From: Stromatinia cepivora
Lineage: Eukaryota > Ascomycota > Leotiomycetes > Helotiales > Sclerotiniaceae
Direction of reading: 5' to 3'
DNA: 64,000 nt
Assembly (NCBI GenBank): GCA_014898415.1
Contig: RCTD01000001.1
Coordinates: forward strand, 3,348,001-3,412,000
The notes beneath the pieces are model-generated. The model had not been told where the DNA came from. It saw only the letters and a list, made by a program, of their open reading frames with translations, and did no database searches. The translations under genes and the position numbers were made by a program. Below, piece by piece: positions 11,412 to 23,800 of this stretch; within the stretch, counting starts at the first letter, position 1; the number at the start of each line of letters is the position of its first letter.

Positions 11412-13959
11412 TTTCAATAGGCGTGTGGTTCATTATCTGTATGAAAAGGATCAAAGGAAAAACGCCATATATGCCAAGAATATATTTCGTGAAGTTCGTT
11501 AATCCATCCAACCTCCTTATCGTACGGTCGTCGTCGCGGCGAAAAGTATTTGTGTGTGTGTGTGTGTGTGTACCTAGATGGTAGTTGCAGCTGTAGTTTT
11601 TTTTTGTAGTTGCGATATAGGAAAAAGAATTTTATCGGGCGCGTAATGCAATAAAATTAAATAGGTAATCGCAAAGGAGTTTCCAATAAATTCGATACTT
11701 GTAATTCGATACTTGGAATAACTTTATATTGTTGACGACGACGTGTATCGTATTGTAACCTTTCACTCAGCCTTGAACGCGAGGCGCGATTTTTCAAATA
11801 CGGTAACTATTATTGTTGTACCTAGTATAATGAATTGAATGACTGAAATGGCTGGGGGGTGGTGGGTGATGTGTGGGTGTGATAGTAAGGTATGGTATGA
11901 TGGGTACAGTATGGTATAATTCGTTGGTCTCGTTGATTGGTTGAATTTTCCCTTGTGTGGATTTTCGTGGTTCTTATGGTAGCAGCATGCTCGGTCGGGG
12001 GGAGTCACCGTCCTTTATGGTCCTTTATGGCCCTTAAGTATTCAGAAAAACCCAATAATTTTCTCGGTTCGCTTATTTTCTTGGCATTCATCTTATCCCT
12101 GTTGCAGTTGCTTCAAGCCTTTCACTAAATTGGAGATCACGAATATATGGCTGGGAAGTATGAAGTATGGTGATGGTGATGAAAATGAGTGAAGACAGAG
12201 GAGAAAAATAATAACAGGAACGACAGTTACAATGACAAATTGACAATAACGAAAACAAATGACAGTATAATGATTCCAATAATATTTTATGAATAGCTTC
12301 AATTTAATTCATATCTAATCTAATATTAAACTGAAAATATTTACTACTTATTTACTTATCTACCCATCTACTCTATCTTGTCTTTCTTTCTTTCTACTAC
12401 CGGTAGGTCTTATCAAAAGATCTTTTTTTAAGATGATTTTCTTCCAACTTCCATTTTCCTTCCGTCGGAGATTAATTTCCAAAGATTTTTATAGGTTGAT
12501 ATTCAAAGCAAGTAGCCTCAATACAGTAACCTAACTACCCGTAGTATGCTCAAGGCTCCAAGACCATAAAGCAAACATTTTGCCTTCATCATTTACTCTA
12601 GAACATCATCACTATCCAATGAAAAGGACAGATCGCTTTTGGAATTTTGAATAGACTACTCCGTATAGACTCAACCTAGATATCAACGGTCTTACGATAA
12701 CGTCAACCACATAAAGCCTCATATGAGACGGCGAGTTGCTAAGGAAAGTGATGACTTGCATTAATACGCACTATTAAAGGTAGAGTAATAAATATCGTAC
12801 CGGTAATTTGTTGTACAAATCGAACAGGTATGAATATCATAATTTATTAAACATATAAAGCGAACAAATAGAAGATTATATCAACATTTACTACCGTAGA
12901 TACCATAGGTAAGAATATGGGCATGGAATCAATCACCGGTACCAGAAATAGAAATAGAAATAGAAATCGGACTTCCGGTTCGTACTCTAATTGATTATCA
13001 CCATGACCGGTACTTATTTCATTGTATACCTACCCAATTTGATGCCTACCACATTCGAAACATTGTACTACAATATCGTAATCATCTCTTTGACAAAACT
13101 TGTTTCCTTGAAAGATGGGATGAAAGGGGAAAAGGCTTCCTTTGACAAGGCTGGCAAAGTTACATGTCTACATATCTACCTATGTAGGGCAACAATGATT
13201 AATTAAAGGGATAATGACGAGTCAAGTTGTTGATACGATGGTGTTGCTTTCAAACAATTCTGTATTCCCTTCATTGTTAATTTGCTAGTAATGAGAATGA
13301 ATATAAAAGATTCTTTTTATCATACTTAAATAGGTTAGATAGTATCTAGTAACTGAGTGTGCACCATCATCCACCTGTCAAAGCACCCAAAAAATATATC
13401 TTCATGAAACATGAGATGGATTTTCTTTCTCTTAATAAGTTAGCCATCACTTGTCATTCAAAATCACTTATCACTCAATCACTTGATATGATTATGGCGG
13501 CGACTATTTGTGTTCACACGCTCCTTTTCTCTCTTTTTTTAACCATATCTGAATTCCTCGGCCAACTCCTTACAAGCAGATGATCTACAATGAGACACGT
13601 TCTCTTCTCCTTTCTATTGGCTAATGTGTGGGGCAGAATAAAAGGCGGTCAATTCCACAATCAACGCTAAACCATGGGTATCAATGCCAGCCAGCCTGGA
13701 TATGATACCCCCGTTCATCATTCTCGAAACTCTATGCAGTCAATAAGTCAATGTAGCTTGAATAGACAGCCGTTGAACATTGACCATTAATCTACTCATC
13801 AAACCTTGAAGCAACTTTGGAGTATCTTGTAAAGCTTCATTTTACATCATTTTAATTATCTGCGTCATTTACAAGCCAACACATCTCACTCAATGCGGTG
13901 ACCATTTCTAATTCTAGCTTTACATTCCCTCGTCTTGCTCTAAATCTGCCACATCAATC
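11412..13959. promoter_or_regulatory. 2.5-kb divergent intergenic region between MOT1 and the kinase
   Basis: MOT1 (minus) and the Ark/Prk-type kinase (plus) start at the two ends, so both promoters must lie here. The region is AT-rich with a (TG)10 run at 11551-11570, an AGAAAT-type repeat at about 12949-12972 and a pyrimidine-rich stretch before the kinase ATG. No convincing third gene was seen; open frames of 60-80 codons have no recognisable similarity. Confidence 0.5.
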
Positions 13960-16900
13960 ATGGCATCTTACAATGTGCCAGCGACAGCCCCTCGACCTGC
14001 GGTTTATGGGGGACCTGTACCGATAGCTGACCCGGCAGCACCAGCTGGAACTTTTGCACCAGGAACAAAAATCCAAGTAGGATCTCATAAGGTCGTTATC
14101 CAGAAGTACTTCTCGGAGGGAGGTTTCGCTCACGTCTACCTTGTTAAAATGCAAAAACCTATCGATGGGACAGATATTGCTGTATTGAAAAGAGTCGCTG
14201 TCCCCGATAAGGAACATTTGGCAAATATGAGAACCGAGGTAGAAACGATGAAGAAGTTAAAGGGACACCGCGCAATCGTTACTTATTACGATTCACATGC
14301 ATCACAACTGAAGGGAGGAGGATACGAGGTATTTTTGCTTATGGAATTTTGTAATGGGGGTGGTTTAATCGATTTCATGAATACTCGACTTCAAAACAGG
14401 TTGACGGAACCAGAAATTCTCAAGATATTCTCCGACGTGTCAGAAGGAGTAGCATGCATGCACTACCTTAAACCTCCCCTTTTACATCGAGATCTGAAAG
14501 TTGAGAACGTTCTCATAACTTCTACTGGTCCCTCTCGAAGATTCAAACTCTGCGACTTTGGTTCTACCGCACCCCCTCGGCCTGCTGCTACGACCGCTGC
14601 TGAATGCAGATTGATCGAAGATGATGTTCAAAAACATACCACATTACAATACAGGAGTCCCGAGATGATAGATGTATACAGAAAATTGCCAATTGATGAA
14701 AAGTCGGACATTTGGGCTTTAGGTGTGCTGCTGTATAAGCTGTGCTATTATACCACCCCTTTCGAAGCTCAGGGACAACTTGCTATACTAAATGCAAGCT
14801 TCAAATTTCCCTCATATCCAATGTTTTCGGACCCCCTGAAAAACTTAATAGGTACAATGAATGCCACGCTCTTACATAGGAAGAAGAGGTGCTAACAAGT
14901 TTAGCATCTATGTTGAAAGAGAAGCCAACATCTCGTCCCAACATATACCAGGTTTTACGGGAATCATGTCTTATGCAAGGGATCGAGATTCCAATCAAGG
15001 ATGTATGTTCTCATACACTCTCTCCCACAAATCTCAAAAGCTCACCATCTTAGATATATTCCGGAAGAACCCAGTCAGAATCGCGGCGACATCAGCAACT
15101 ACCAACTACCGAATCTCCAGCATCACCTCCAATCGTGGGCGCGGTCTTCGCGCCGCCAACACAACATCAAACAATTATCCCCGATGTTGTCCCGATGCGA
15201 AGGGGGAGGCCCACGGCCAGTTCACAGCCACAACCTACGAAACCTAGTCCGTCTCCGATGAGAGGCACAGCTAGTGATCCATTTGCTGCTTTGGATTCAA
15301 AAACTCCTGCTCCTGTTGTGGACGAAATTTCCAATCGATTTCCAAGTTTAGATCAGTTCTCATTACTGCATGATGGAGGCAAATTTGACTTCGGATCACC
15401 CTCGCCACCAAAGGCATCACAACCTGCTAGCAAACGAGTTACAGAAAGGCTAGCTGATGATGCATTTGCGACGCCAATCCAGCCAGGGTCATCAACTTCA
15501 ACCACCAAGCCATCTCGTGCTCAACAAATTCTATCCAGTAATCCATTAGAGCTTCAGACATCAGACGTACCGGCAACCTTAATATATCAGCCTACACCTA
15601 CTCACCCTAGTGTGAAACCATCCTCATATGTATCCCAAGGTACAATGACGACACCAACTCCACCACCTTCAAGTACACGTCCGCCTACTTACACAGCTTC
15701 ACCACGTCTTCTTCCGTCAGACCATCACCGATCAGCTAGTCTGCCACGAAACCAGGTTGCGACTCCATCTAGAACACCGACTCTAGAACCACAGGAATTT
15801 TTACCCGTGCATCCTGGGTTACCTCGAGCCTCTTCATACAATACACAATCCAACCATGCTAGGCATCCATCTTCTTCTAGACCATCACTCGAAATGAGTA
15901 GACCTAGCAATGAAGCTCTCGAGAGTACTATCTCCCGAACAAAATCAAGTTTAGGTAGATCACGTCCATCTAGTCAATACTTGGAATCCAACATGGACTT
16001 TCTTCGGGAAAAGGAAGGTCGTCCCTCACTTGATTCAGAGCGACGTCCATCGTATTCTAGAGATTTTGCCGTTACAGATCCAAATGATGACGATCCTCGT
16101 TCGAATGTTGACTTTCTTAAATCAATGGAAGATCAAGAAAGGACGAAGAAAGATAGACGTCGCAGTAGTGGCTCAAAACAATCCAAACGTTCCAGTATGC
16201 CATCTATTTCATTATCTGGCACCAAAAATTTATTGGCTGGTAAGTTTGGAGATGCTTTTAAAAGATTTGAAAATAATGCCAGTGCTCCGCCTGGTCCAAG
16301 AACTCCAAGTCCTTTGCATGATCTGGACCGACGTGAATTGACACCAATAGCTGGGTCCGAGGCAACAGATGATAGAAGTGATGATGGAAAAATAGACGAC
16401 AATATGACACCAGAGCAAAGACGAGAAGTTGAGCGACGAAGGTTATCAATTGAAGAGAAACGTGTTGCCGATGCAGCGGCGGAATATCGAAAGCGGATTG
16501 CAGATCGCGGTGGTGCACCAGCCCCAAAGAGTATTGGTGGTGTAACCCGAGCTGCAAGTATCCAACACAAAGTTAAAAGTCTTCTAGATGAAAATAGTCA
16601 GCAACCTTCTCCAAAGAAAACAGCAGAAGGCTATGGAAGATACACAGATATACCAGGTCAGCCCAATCCATTACCAACTGGAAATCCATATGTCAAATCT
16701 TCCGTACTCCGTAAACCGGTCCCACCTTCAATTCCTTCACCTGATCTCAATTACACTAAACCTCGCCCTCAACAAATTCCTCCTCAATTACCAGTCACCA
16801 AAACAGGACCAAAACCAAGTGCCCCTCCCAAACCTACGCATCTCAATAATATGAATACGGGAGGTGGTCTTGGTGTACAGAATTCCCCGCCTAAACCTTC

Positions 16901-17129
16901 ATATTTAGCTAGTAGAGCAGGGCCCGCTGTTCAACCGAGACCCGATATGACGTCCCAGGAAAAAGAAGAATATATTGCAGATTTCAGCAAGAGGTTTCCT
17001 AGTTTAAGTAGTATTGAGATGGTGGAAAGGGAGATTGAGAGGGAGGGAGTGCAGGGAGGGGATATGGGAGTGGGAACGGGAATGGGTGGTAGGAGAGATG
17101 ATAGACCTCGGCTTACCAAGGAGTTGTAG
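13960..17129 (+). CDS. Ark1/Prk1/Akl1-family serine/threonine kinase (actin patch/endocytosis)
   Basis: Kinases of the NAK family (yeast Ark1, Prk1, Akl1; animal AAK1/GAK) phosphorylate endocytic coat proteins and control disassembly of cortical actin patches. Exons 13960-14851, 14905-15002 and 15054-17129 give 1,021 residues. Introns are 53 and 51 nt with GTACAA...TTTAG and GTATGT...CTTAG. The kinase domain spans about residues 40-330: glycine loop YFSEGGFAHVYLVKM, catalytic loop HRDLKVEN (H176, D178, N183), DFGS at 199-202 and an APE-equivalent YRSPEM; a T-loop with a threonine pair before the APE region is family-like. The C-terminal 650 residues are disordered and rich in Pro and Ser, with several PxxP stretches (for example KPSAPPKP) that could bind SH3 domains, as in the yeast enzymes. 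Which yeast paralogue it matches cannot be told from the sequence alone. Confidence 0.93.
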
Positions 17130-18793
17130 ATATTTGGGGGTAGTTGATGAAATTGATGGGAGGTGTTCAGAGTCGTGAAGAAATACTGATGTGGATAGAT
17201 AGATAGTTGGATTGGATTGATTTGATTTGATCACAAGGGTGAACTGAAAGAAAGAATGAATGAATGTATAGAGACAATCTATTCGTACAAACCGGAAAAC
17301 GAAACAAACGGGAAAGATAAGATAGATGGATGGAGATATTTAGATATAGATTAGTCAGTTAGATGGGTCTAGGTGCAGGTGTAGGTATGGTATGTATATA
17401 CATATGTATTTACCTATCTGGAAAGAAATATACATTGAATTCATTTTTTGGGGTTTGAGAAATTTAAATTTAAATTTGAATTTGAATTTGAATTTGTGTG
17501 TGTGTGTGTGTGTGTGCCTTGTGGGGGGGGGGGGGGTGATGGAAAGAGATCTGTGTTGATTATGTTTATTGACAGAGAGGCTTGGTGTTGTTTTTTGTCT
17601 TGTTTTCATGTTGCACTTTGTTATTTTTTATTTTTGGGAATGGTTACGGAAGGTTGGGGACGGGAGAGTGAGGGGTTAGCTTTGTGGCGTTAATTGGGAG
17701 TTGCTGTCAATAGATTTTAGTTTGATGATGGGTGGAGAGGAGGGATCACGATTTATGATTATAGGTTTAGTTATTACGGGGAATAAATTTCCTGCTCAAC
17801 ATCTTTCCCTTCTTCTATTCCTCCCCTATTGCCAATTCCTTTTTCTCTTCATTGCCTATCCCAAATATCAAATCGTATAGATATCACAACATCACCTACA
17901 GACTCCATTCTACCCTATGCATAACACATCTATCAAAACCTTATTATTCGTTCCATCACATAGTTTGTGAAAGAGAAGTGGGGTGATTGTTTTTTTGGTG
18001 TTTATACCAGTAGCAATGCTGGTGCTTGTGGATATTAGGGGTTGGCGAGGATTGTATGAGGGGAGGATACAGGAGATGGGGATTGTAGGAAGAGGTTGAA
18101 GATGGGGGTGGGGTTTGAAGAGTTTGAGGATGTGGTTTGGGGGTGGTTTAGAGGGGGGGTGGTGGGAGATTGAGGGAGTTGGATGAGATGGCTGATGTAA
18201 TAGTGTGGAGTAGAGTGAAGTGAGAAGAGGGGACTCAGGGGAGGAGGAGTATGTTGGCAGTTTGGGGCAGAAGGTAGAAAATGCAGTGCACTATTTGGCG
18301 GACCTTGGGGCGAAAGTCTTTTTCTTGTTGGAAATTTGGTGTAGGAAGTGCGAGATTGTTTGAAGTGACATCTACATACACATACCAACGAGATTTTCAA
18401 AAATGATTTAGTGTTATTTCTCATACTCTTCCAACGCTTGTTGCGAAATTTCCACTTTTTAGCTGTTTCCAATGGTCTACAATACAGTTCGAAGCCAAGG
18501 GGCTGGTATCTCTATTTGGAAGTCATTCATAAAAACTTGCTACAATTCGTTGGAATTTTCTGCGAAAGGTTTTTACATAAATTAAGTGCTTATGGAAGAA
18601 ATAAAATTGAACATTCATGGAGAGGAAATCAAGTCACTTGAAGCACACCATTATTTGACTGAAAATTTCATACACGGTATTAGCTCTAACAGTTGTACAT
18701 GTATTCACTCCCTTTCACATCTACTTATCCATCCCAGCGCCCCGATGAGGTAATCCTATCCTCTATATCAAACTTTTTCGTCCCCAGAAAAAT
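17130..18793. other. Intergenic with simple repeats
   Basis: Downstream flanks of the convergent kinase and the Cys-rich gene. It contains a TTTGAA/TTTAAA-type hexamer run (about 17460-17495), a (TG)n run (about 17495-17516) and G14 (17523-17536). The rest is G-rich (18050-18330) then AT-rich; no supported gene. Confidence 0.55.
17460..17536. repeat. Compound microsatellite: (TTTGAA)n-(TG)n-G14
   Basis: Three adjacent simple repeats without spacer apart from CCTTGT: hexamers of TTTAAA/TTTGAA, about eleven TG units, then 14 G. Located roughly 330-400 bases past the kinase stop codon. Confidence 0.9.
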
Positions 18794-19791
18794 CTACTCG
18801 CCAGTCTCCCAACTCCCAAGGACAACCCATTCATCTTCCTTGGCGGTAGTTACACCAGGTGCTAGTGCGACTTCGCCCCAGATTCTTTCGTTTTCTTCGC
18901 TTAGGTCCCATTCTGCGTCCTTGGAGATGGAGATGGAGGTGGAGATGGAGATGCTGTGTTCGAGATCTGCGTTATCGAGCTCTTCATCGCCAAGTTCTTC
19001 GTCAAGTTCTTGAATAATATCAAATATAACTTCATGCTCCTTCGTTACGATCTCCGGTGCTAACTCAGACTCCAGATTCTGCACTACGGTTGGAGTGCTC
19101 TCCTTCTCCTGTTGCACAGCATGTAGCTGTGTGGGGTGGCCTGTCTGGCATCGGGCAGAAATTGAAGAATGTATAGCCTCTGCGATATCCATTTCTATTG
19201 GAGCATCGTGTTCCTTTTCTGGTTGGAACTTCTGCTTCTCATCCTCGTTTTCTTTCTGCTTGGGCTCTGCCCCCCATTTCTCAAGTGCCTTATTCTCTAG
19301 CGTCTCTCTCTCGAGTGCCTCTTTCTCAGCCATTTCCTTCGCCCTAGCCTTGACAAGCGCGACTACTCTCTTACTCGCGGGAGAGCTACCAGCGACTTTC
19401 TCAAAGTCTTCGATACTATCATCCCCAAGCCCCAACTCCCCCATCTTCCTGACGATCTCTGCGTGTTTCGAAGCTTCCTCTTGGCGGCGAGTTCGCGCGA
19501 TGGCCTTACAGTCCATGCATCCACGCTCCTTCCCATAGCGCGCTACTTGTACCATTTTCCCCTCGCGACGAGAGTAATTCTCGCACTCCTTTTGTTGCTT
19601 CCTAGGGAGGAGGGCTTCCCAGCATGGGCTGCGATGGAGGAGATGTGGAGACGAGAGGTTTGGGTGGTGCGGGCAGCGGTACTCCGGGGGTTTGTTAGTA
19701 TGGATGTGGCTGCTGGTGGAGGGAGGTAGATGGAGGGGTAGGAAGAGGATAGTAAAAGACTAACCTTGCACGATAAACATGCATTTACCAT
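18794..19791 (-). CDS. Cys/His-rich N-terminal fungal protein with acidic tail (uncharacterised)
   Basis: Best model: exon 1 at 19765-19791 (MVNACLSCK), an 83-nt intron (GTTAGT... ACTAAC ...GGAG) and exon 2 at 18794-19681, giving 304 residues in one frame. The first 75 residues hold the pattern NACLSCKYRCPHH...SPCW...KECENY...GCMDCKA, that is spaced Cys pairs and His that could bind a metal. The middle is a Lys/Glu-rich helix-prone stretch, and the C terminus is acidic with a short SISISTSISIS run and ends near DEWVVLGSWETGE. The function is unknown; small fungal proteins with such Cys spacing are widespread. The start is uncertain: an overlapping frame from 19897 (MSSLPKFSLPEMF) could be a uORF or belong to another splice form, and translation could also start inside exon 2 (MVQVARYGKERG). 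Confidence 0.6.
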
Positions 19792-21396
19792 TCTTCCGTG
19801 CCTGGTTTGGAGTCGACATAGGGGGTTGTGGTGATGTAATCTCGCGTTGACCACCAAACATCTCTGGAAGACTAAATTTTGGGAGTGAAGACATGTTTTC
19901 TTCTATCTCTTTTGTTAACTTTTGAGTATTTAAATTGAAAACTTTGATTAAAGTAATGTGACTAGGCGATGGAGGCAATTTAGATGTAGTGTTGATAATC
20001 TTGTGATAATGTTGTAGAGATGGTGTTGTATGATGTAAAGATCAACTTCTATGATTGAAAAAAACATTTCTTAAGTATACATTTCCAAACAACAAGTCTT
20101 GTATAGAGACCGTAGGAAAAGTCACTAATTAACAGCCGTGCTCACGCTGAATCACAGGCGTGGTATAATTCCATGATTGCAGATTTTCTACTACAGTACA
20201 TGTACTATGAATCTTCATTGCTTCCGCTGGGAATACTGATGAATATTCCGGCTTATGCATATACTGATATATAGTGTTTGTGATTTAGGAATGCAAATAG
20301 CAAGAGGAGAAGCAATTTAAATTTCAAAGTTCGGAAGAAAGAGCTCTATATGTAGGGATGAATGTCTCCATGCTTGCTTGTGCTTATGGTATTGGATGTG
20401 AACCACACACAATCAGAACTAATAGGTTAACATTTTTGCTATAAATCAGCAGCTCACTAGATCGCAGTTATCTATGAGGTCAAACAAAATCTGTCTAACA
20501 TTCATGCTTGCCACAAATAAATATCGCAAAGCATTCATCCTTAGAGGATAGGCAAACTCAACCACTAGAACTATCCATAGTCTATTATCTCTTGTGTAAA
20601 ATTATAACCTCTTCTTTAAATAATAATACAAATTTCTCCCATTAGTTCCAATCCTACCCTTAATTTAGCCTTCATAAGCGACTTCGTTGTTGTTATTATC
20701 AATACCGCTGATGATCCATTTAAAAAGCTTTCTAGCTCTTATCGTTACTTAGCATGGAAAACATGAATGTCAAATTGGAAGGCATACTTTGAGCGAATCA
20801 AAAAATTGTTCCAAAGAGGTCTCTTTCACTGAGCAACGGACATTTTTGGGCCGGACTGAAAAGTAGGTTACTATCGTATTGAAGCTGATACGAAAGAACC
20901 ATTTCTAAGTTGCATATATTGATGTTCTTACGATGTTACGGGATTTTATTTTACCATAGACGCCTTCATAAGAGGTCCGAAACCCTCAAGAGAAGATCTA
21001 GGGCTTCACTCGGCAGAGTATTGCAGGAGGAGTTTTGATCTTTACCTAATTAGCAAGCGTTTCTACTCCTTAGTCTAATATAGATTATCCCACGGACTTA
21101 TCGCATGGTCCGCGTATTTTAGCTATAGTTAAATCGAATGCATTATGAATTTAGTACCACTATACTGGTATTTCCTTAGAAATTACAAAAAACGTACTTC
21201 GAAAGATATTTTGTGAATGGTAATGTGCTGCATATCGATGCTCTAATCTGAATAAGAATTTCTGACAGATTTGTTCTCAACTTTTCCTTCCAATTTAAGC
21301 TGACCTCTCTCAAACATCGATATAGGAAGTAAGAGCCAATAAAATCCACAAGTGAAAAGCGCAGTGTATATCAAATACTACTATAATATTGACTAT
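19792..21396. other. Intergenic, AT-rich, no gene seen
   Basis: About 1.6 kb between two minus-strand Cys-rich genes. Apart from the upstream frame noted for the left gene, no open frame longer than about 60 codons with coding character, no RNA gene and no terminal repeats were recognised. Confidence 0.5.
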
Positions 21397-22140
21397 TTAC
21401 AATTTCTTCAACTTCCCCCATAAATTCTCCCATCCTTTCTTTCCCTGACTCACCACACATCTAGTATTAGAAATCCCACACTTCTCTCTATTATTTTCTT
21501 GTCCTTCTTCGATTACAATAGACACCTGTTTATTTTCTCCAATAGTTGGTCTTCGTGTGGGAAAGGCTCTTTGGTTCTCGAACGCCATCATTTTTTGGCT
21601 TCTTTGACTGCAACTCATAGAATGGCGATCAGTGCCTTTGTCCGGAAAACCTCGGCTTTCCTTCAGTAAAAACTCCTTAGTTGCTGTTAACATTCCCCCA
21701 TCTTCTATCTTTCCTGCTCGCTCGGCTGTATTGCTGAGCATGGCGTTATCCATACTTTGCCTCGAGTCCATCACTTTCTTCTCATCCCCTTTAACTTCTC
21801 CTCTATCCCCATTCTCAATCAAAACCTCGCTCTTATCTTCCTCTACCGTCCCCGTGACCCGACAATTTTTACAAACGTCTTCCCCATTCCTCAAAAACTC
21901 ATACCGATACCCATCACTCGAACACATACCTCCATAACGAGCAATACACGTATGCGTATGAATAATATTCGTGGGATTAGTAAATGGTTGTACGAAATGT
22001 GAACAAGTATAAGTCGTGAGGAGGTAGATACACTTTTTGCGGGGAATGGTGAGGTGTGATGTTGAGCGTGATTTTGGTGATGTACGAAGGGGCAGGGATG
22101 AAGATCGAGGTTGGAATGGAAATGGAGGTTGGAGTGACAT
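21397..22140 (-). CDS. Small Cys/His-rich fungal protein (uncharacterised)
   Basis: A single uninterrupted frame of 247 codons. After a basic Ser/Pro-rich start (about 35 residues) come the spaced residues CIYLLTTYTCSHF, then HTHTCIARYGGMC and EDVCKNCRV, that is two Cys/His groups ending in CxxC, within about residues 37-95. The remainder is polar and likely disordered, with a Trp/Lys-rich end (GWENLWGKLKKL). The layout (Cys/His block first, CxxC closing it, disordered tail) echoes the neighbour at 18.8 kb, but direct similarity is weak. No known domain is asserted; metal binding is an inference from the cysteine pattern. Confidence 0.6.
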   Translation of the reverse strand: MSLQPPFPFQPRSSSLPLRTSPKSRSTSHLTIPRKKCIYLLTTYTCSHFVQPFTNPTNIIHTHTCIARYGGMCSSDGYRYEFLRNGEDVCKNCRVTGTVEEDKSEVLIENGDRGEVKGDEKKVMDSRQSMDNAMLSNTAERAGKIEDGGMLTATKEFLLKESRGFPDKGTDRHSMSCSQRSQKMMAFENQRAFPTRRPTIGENKQVSIVIEEGQENNREKCGISNTRCVVSQGKKGWENLWGKLKKL

Positions 22141-23095
22141 CTTTTGGGCGTTGATTCTCGGTTTTTATATGAGCTATTCAGAAATGGAGTGTTGGTATAA
22201 ATAATATATGTGCGTTTCTTTGGTAGAGACTTAGGTTGTGCAAGAAAACAGTGAGAATTTGTAGAGGAGGATGCATGGCGTTTGAAATAAGACAGATGAG
22301 GAGATCATGTTATTGGGTGATTCAAAGCCTGTATATATATATATGAAGATGAATTGTTTGAATGAGTGAATGGGTTTGCAAAGATAACTTTCAATAGCTT
22401 TTGCAAACATCGAAGATGGATAATATGGCACATGACAGAATTTCTGAGTACATAAAGATCAAATAATCTTGTGCTCGGGTAAAAAGTAGGAGATAAGATG
22501 ATCTGTGAATGGGTGCTGTCACGATGGTATTCAGGCTAAGCAGGAAAATGGATGGCAACATCAACAACAATAGGAACTCAATGTGAATAACCTCCTGCAA
22601 TAATTCAGAAAAAGATCCCCTTCCCCCACCACCGCACAAAAAAATCCATCGATAAGCCACCTTTTCGATCAACTAACGCTATTTTCTAAAATCTACTAGT
22701 ACTATAGGGTTACACTAGAAGCCATGACCCCCCTCTACCGCTCGCTTAGCCTCCCAGCCCACGTCTCCAGCTTCCATTAGGATTACACAAATGACAAATG
22801 GCAGTTCTCAAGACTCTCGTCTGACGGTCAGAGCAAGATACCTTTAGAATTACAACTTGTCGTTTAAAGCGTGTATATATGTATGATTGATGAAGCTACT
22901 CGCTGGCTTATTGAAGATTTCTGCTTTTTGGGTGAGGAAGGAGGGGTTTGAATTTTGTTAAGTTGTGTGGGATGCTTTAATCCCAAGAATATACAAGACC
23001 ATTGAGGGCTTATAAAAGGTTCGGAGCCTTGTTTGCGCACCTCTTCATTACCATCACCACTTCAACATCCTAGCCAAGTAACATAAAATACCTAA
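22141..23095. other. Intergenic between the Cys-rich gene and the P450 remnant
   Basis: No coding sequence was recognised. It includes a short TATATATATATG run at 22331-22345 and, at its right end, a promoter-like plus-strand sequence described separately. Confidence 0.5.
23008..23095 (+). promoter_or_regulatory. Promoter-like TATA box and pyrimidine tract without a gene
   Basis: CTTATAAAAGG at about 23008-23018 is followed by a C/T-rich, CACC/CATC-rich stretch, the usual look of a strong fungal core promoter and 5' leader on the plus strand. What follows on the plus strand is the antisense of a broken P450, so no proper gene is downstream. It may be the relic of a lost gene or chance. Confidence 0.3.
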
Positions 23096-23800
23096 CTACA
23101 ATTTCCCAAACCCACTTTCAAGCCCATCCTTCAATCTAAACTCCGCATACGATCCAACATGAGTACTAGCAAGATGATCCGACAACTGAAAGTCCTTCAC
23201 CCTATCTGTCTCACCCTTATCCCCCAACACCCCGCTCTCAACCTCCCTCAACTCCCTGTCCTGCAGACATTTAAAACCCACATCATTCTCGCCATTTTAA
23301 TCCCCATCTCCATACGCCATCTTCTTCCCCGCACATCCTCTCGGCCCAAAACCAAAGGGCACAAAAGCTAATCTCATTTCCTCAATCGCTTCCTGCGGAT
23401 TATCATCCGATACATGCCATCGTTCGGGTTTACATTCAAAGGAATCCAGGAATTAATTTTCACTATGCTGGACTGATTAGATATCCGATATTGTATCCGG
23501 CGGGTATGAACTCGCCATCGATGGTAATGCCTCCGGGACGAACTTCACGCCATAGATATGAGCCGAGCGGAGGATTCGTGCAGAGTGCTTCATTGAAGAA
23601 TGCACGAAGATATTTGCAGGATGTTATTGGGGACCGCTGTGGATTTCGGGGATGAATGAAAACGTGGATCGGAATTTTCTGAGGTGATTTTTGCACAGCA
23701 ATTCGACCTTGCACACTCCATGATGAAATTTCACTGTAGAATGAATGCCACCACACGAAGCCAGGAGACATTAAACTGATCGCATCCATTAATCAATTCT
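23096..23800 (-). pseudogene. Cytochrome P450 C-terminal remnant (benzoate-hydroxylase-like class), broken
   Basis: Read on the minus strand, the order of P450 landmarks is preserved: SCKYLRAFFNEALCTNPPLG (K-helix region, where the E-x-x-R arginine has become Cys), LWREVRPGGITIDGEFIPAG (23490-23560), FECKPERWHVSDDNPQEA (about 23385-23435), the heme loop VPFGFGPRGCAGKKMA with Cys (about 23315-23360), and a C-terminal DRELREVESGVLGDKGE block to the stop at 23096. These pieces sit in different frames. Stops occur right after the PAG block (about 23461-23466) and before FLDSF (about 23455), and the frame changes just after the heme loop (about 23310) and again before DRELRE (about 23270). Only the last third of a P450 is present; 23800-24700 gives no recognisable N-terminal part. 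Not expressible as one protein. Confidence 0.85.

Noticed and set aside
23159..23371. Plus-strand frame after the TATA-like box at 23.0 kb
   Set aside because: It is antisense to the P450 heme region and has low-complexity composition.
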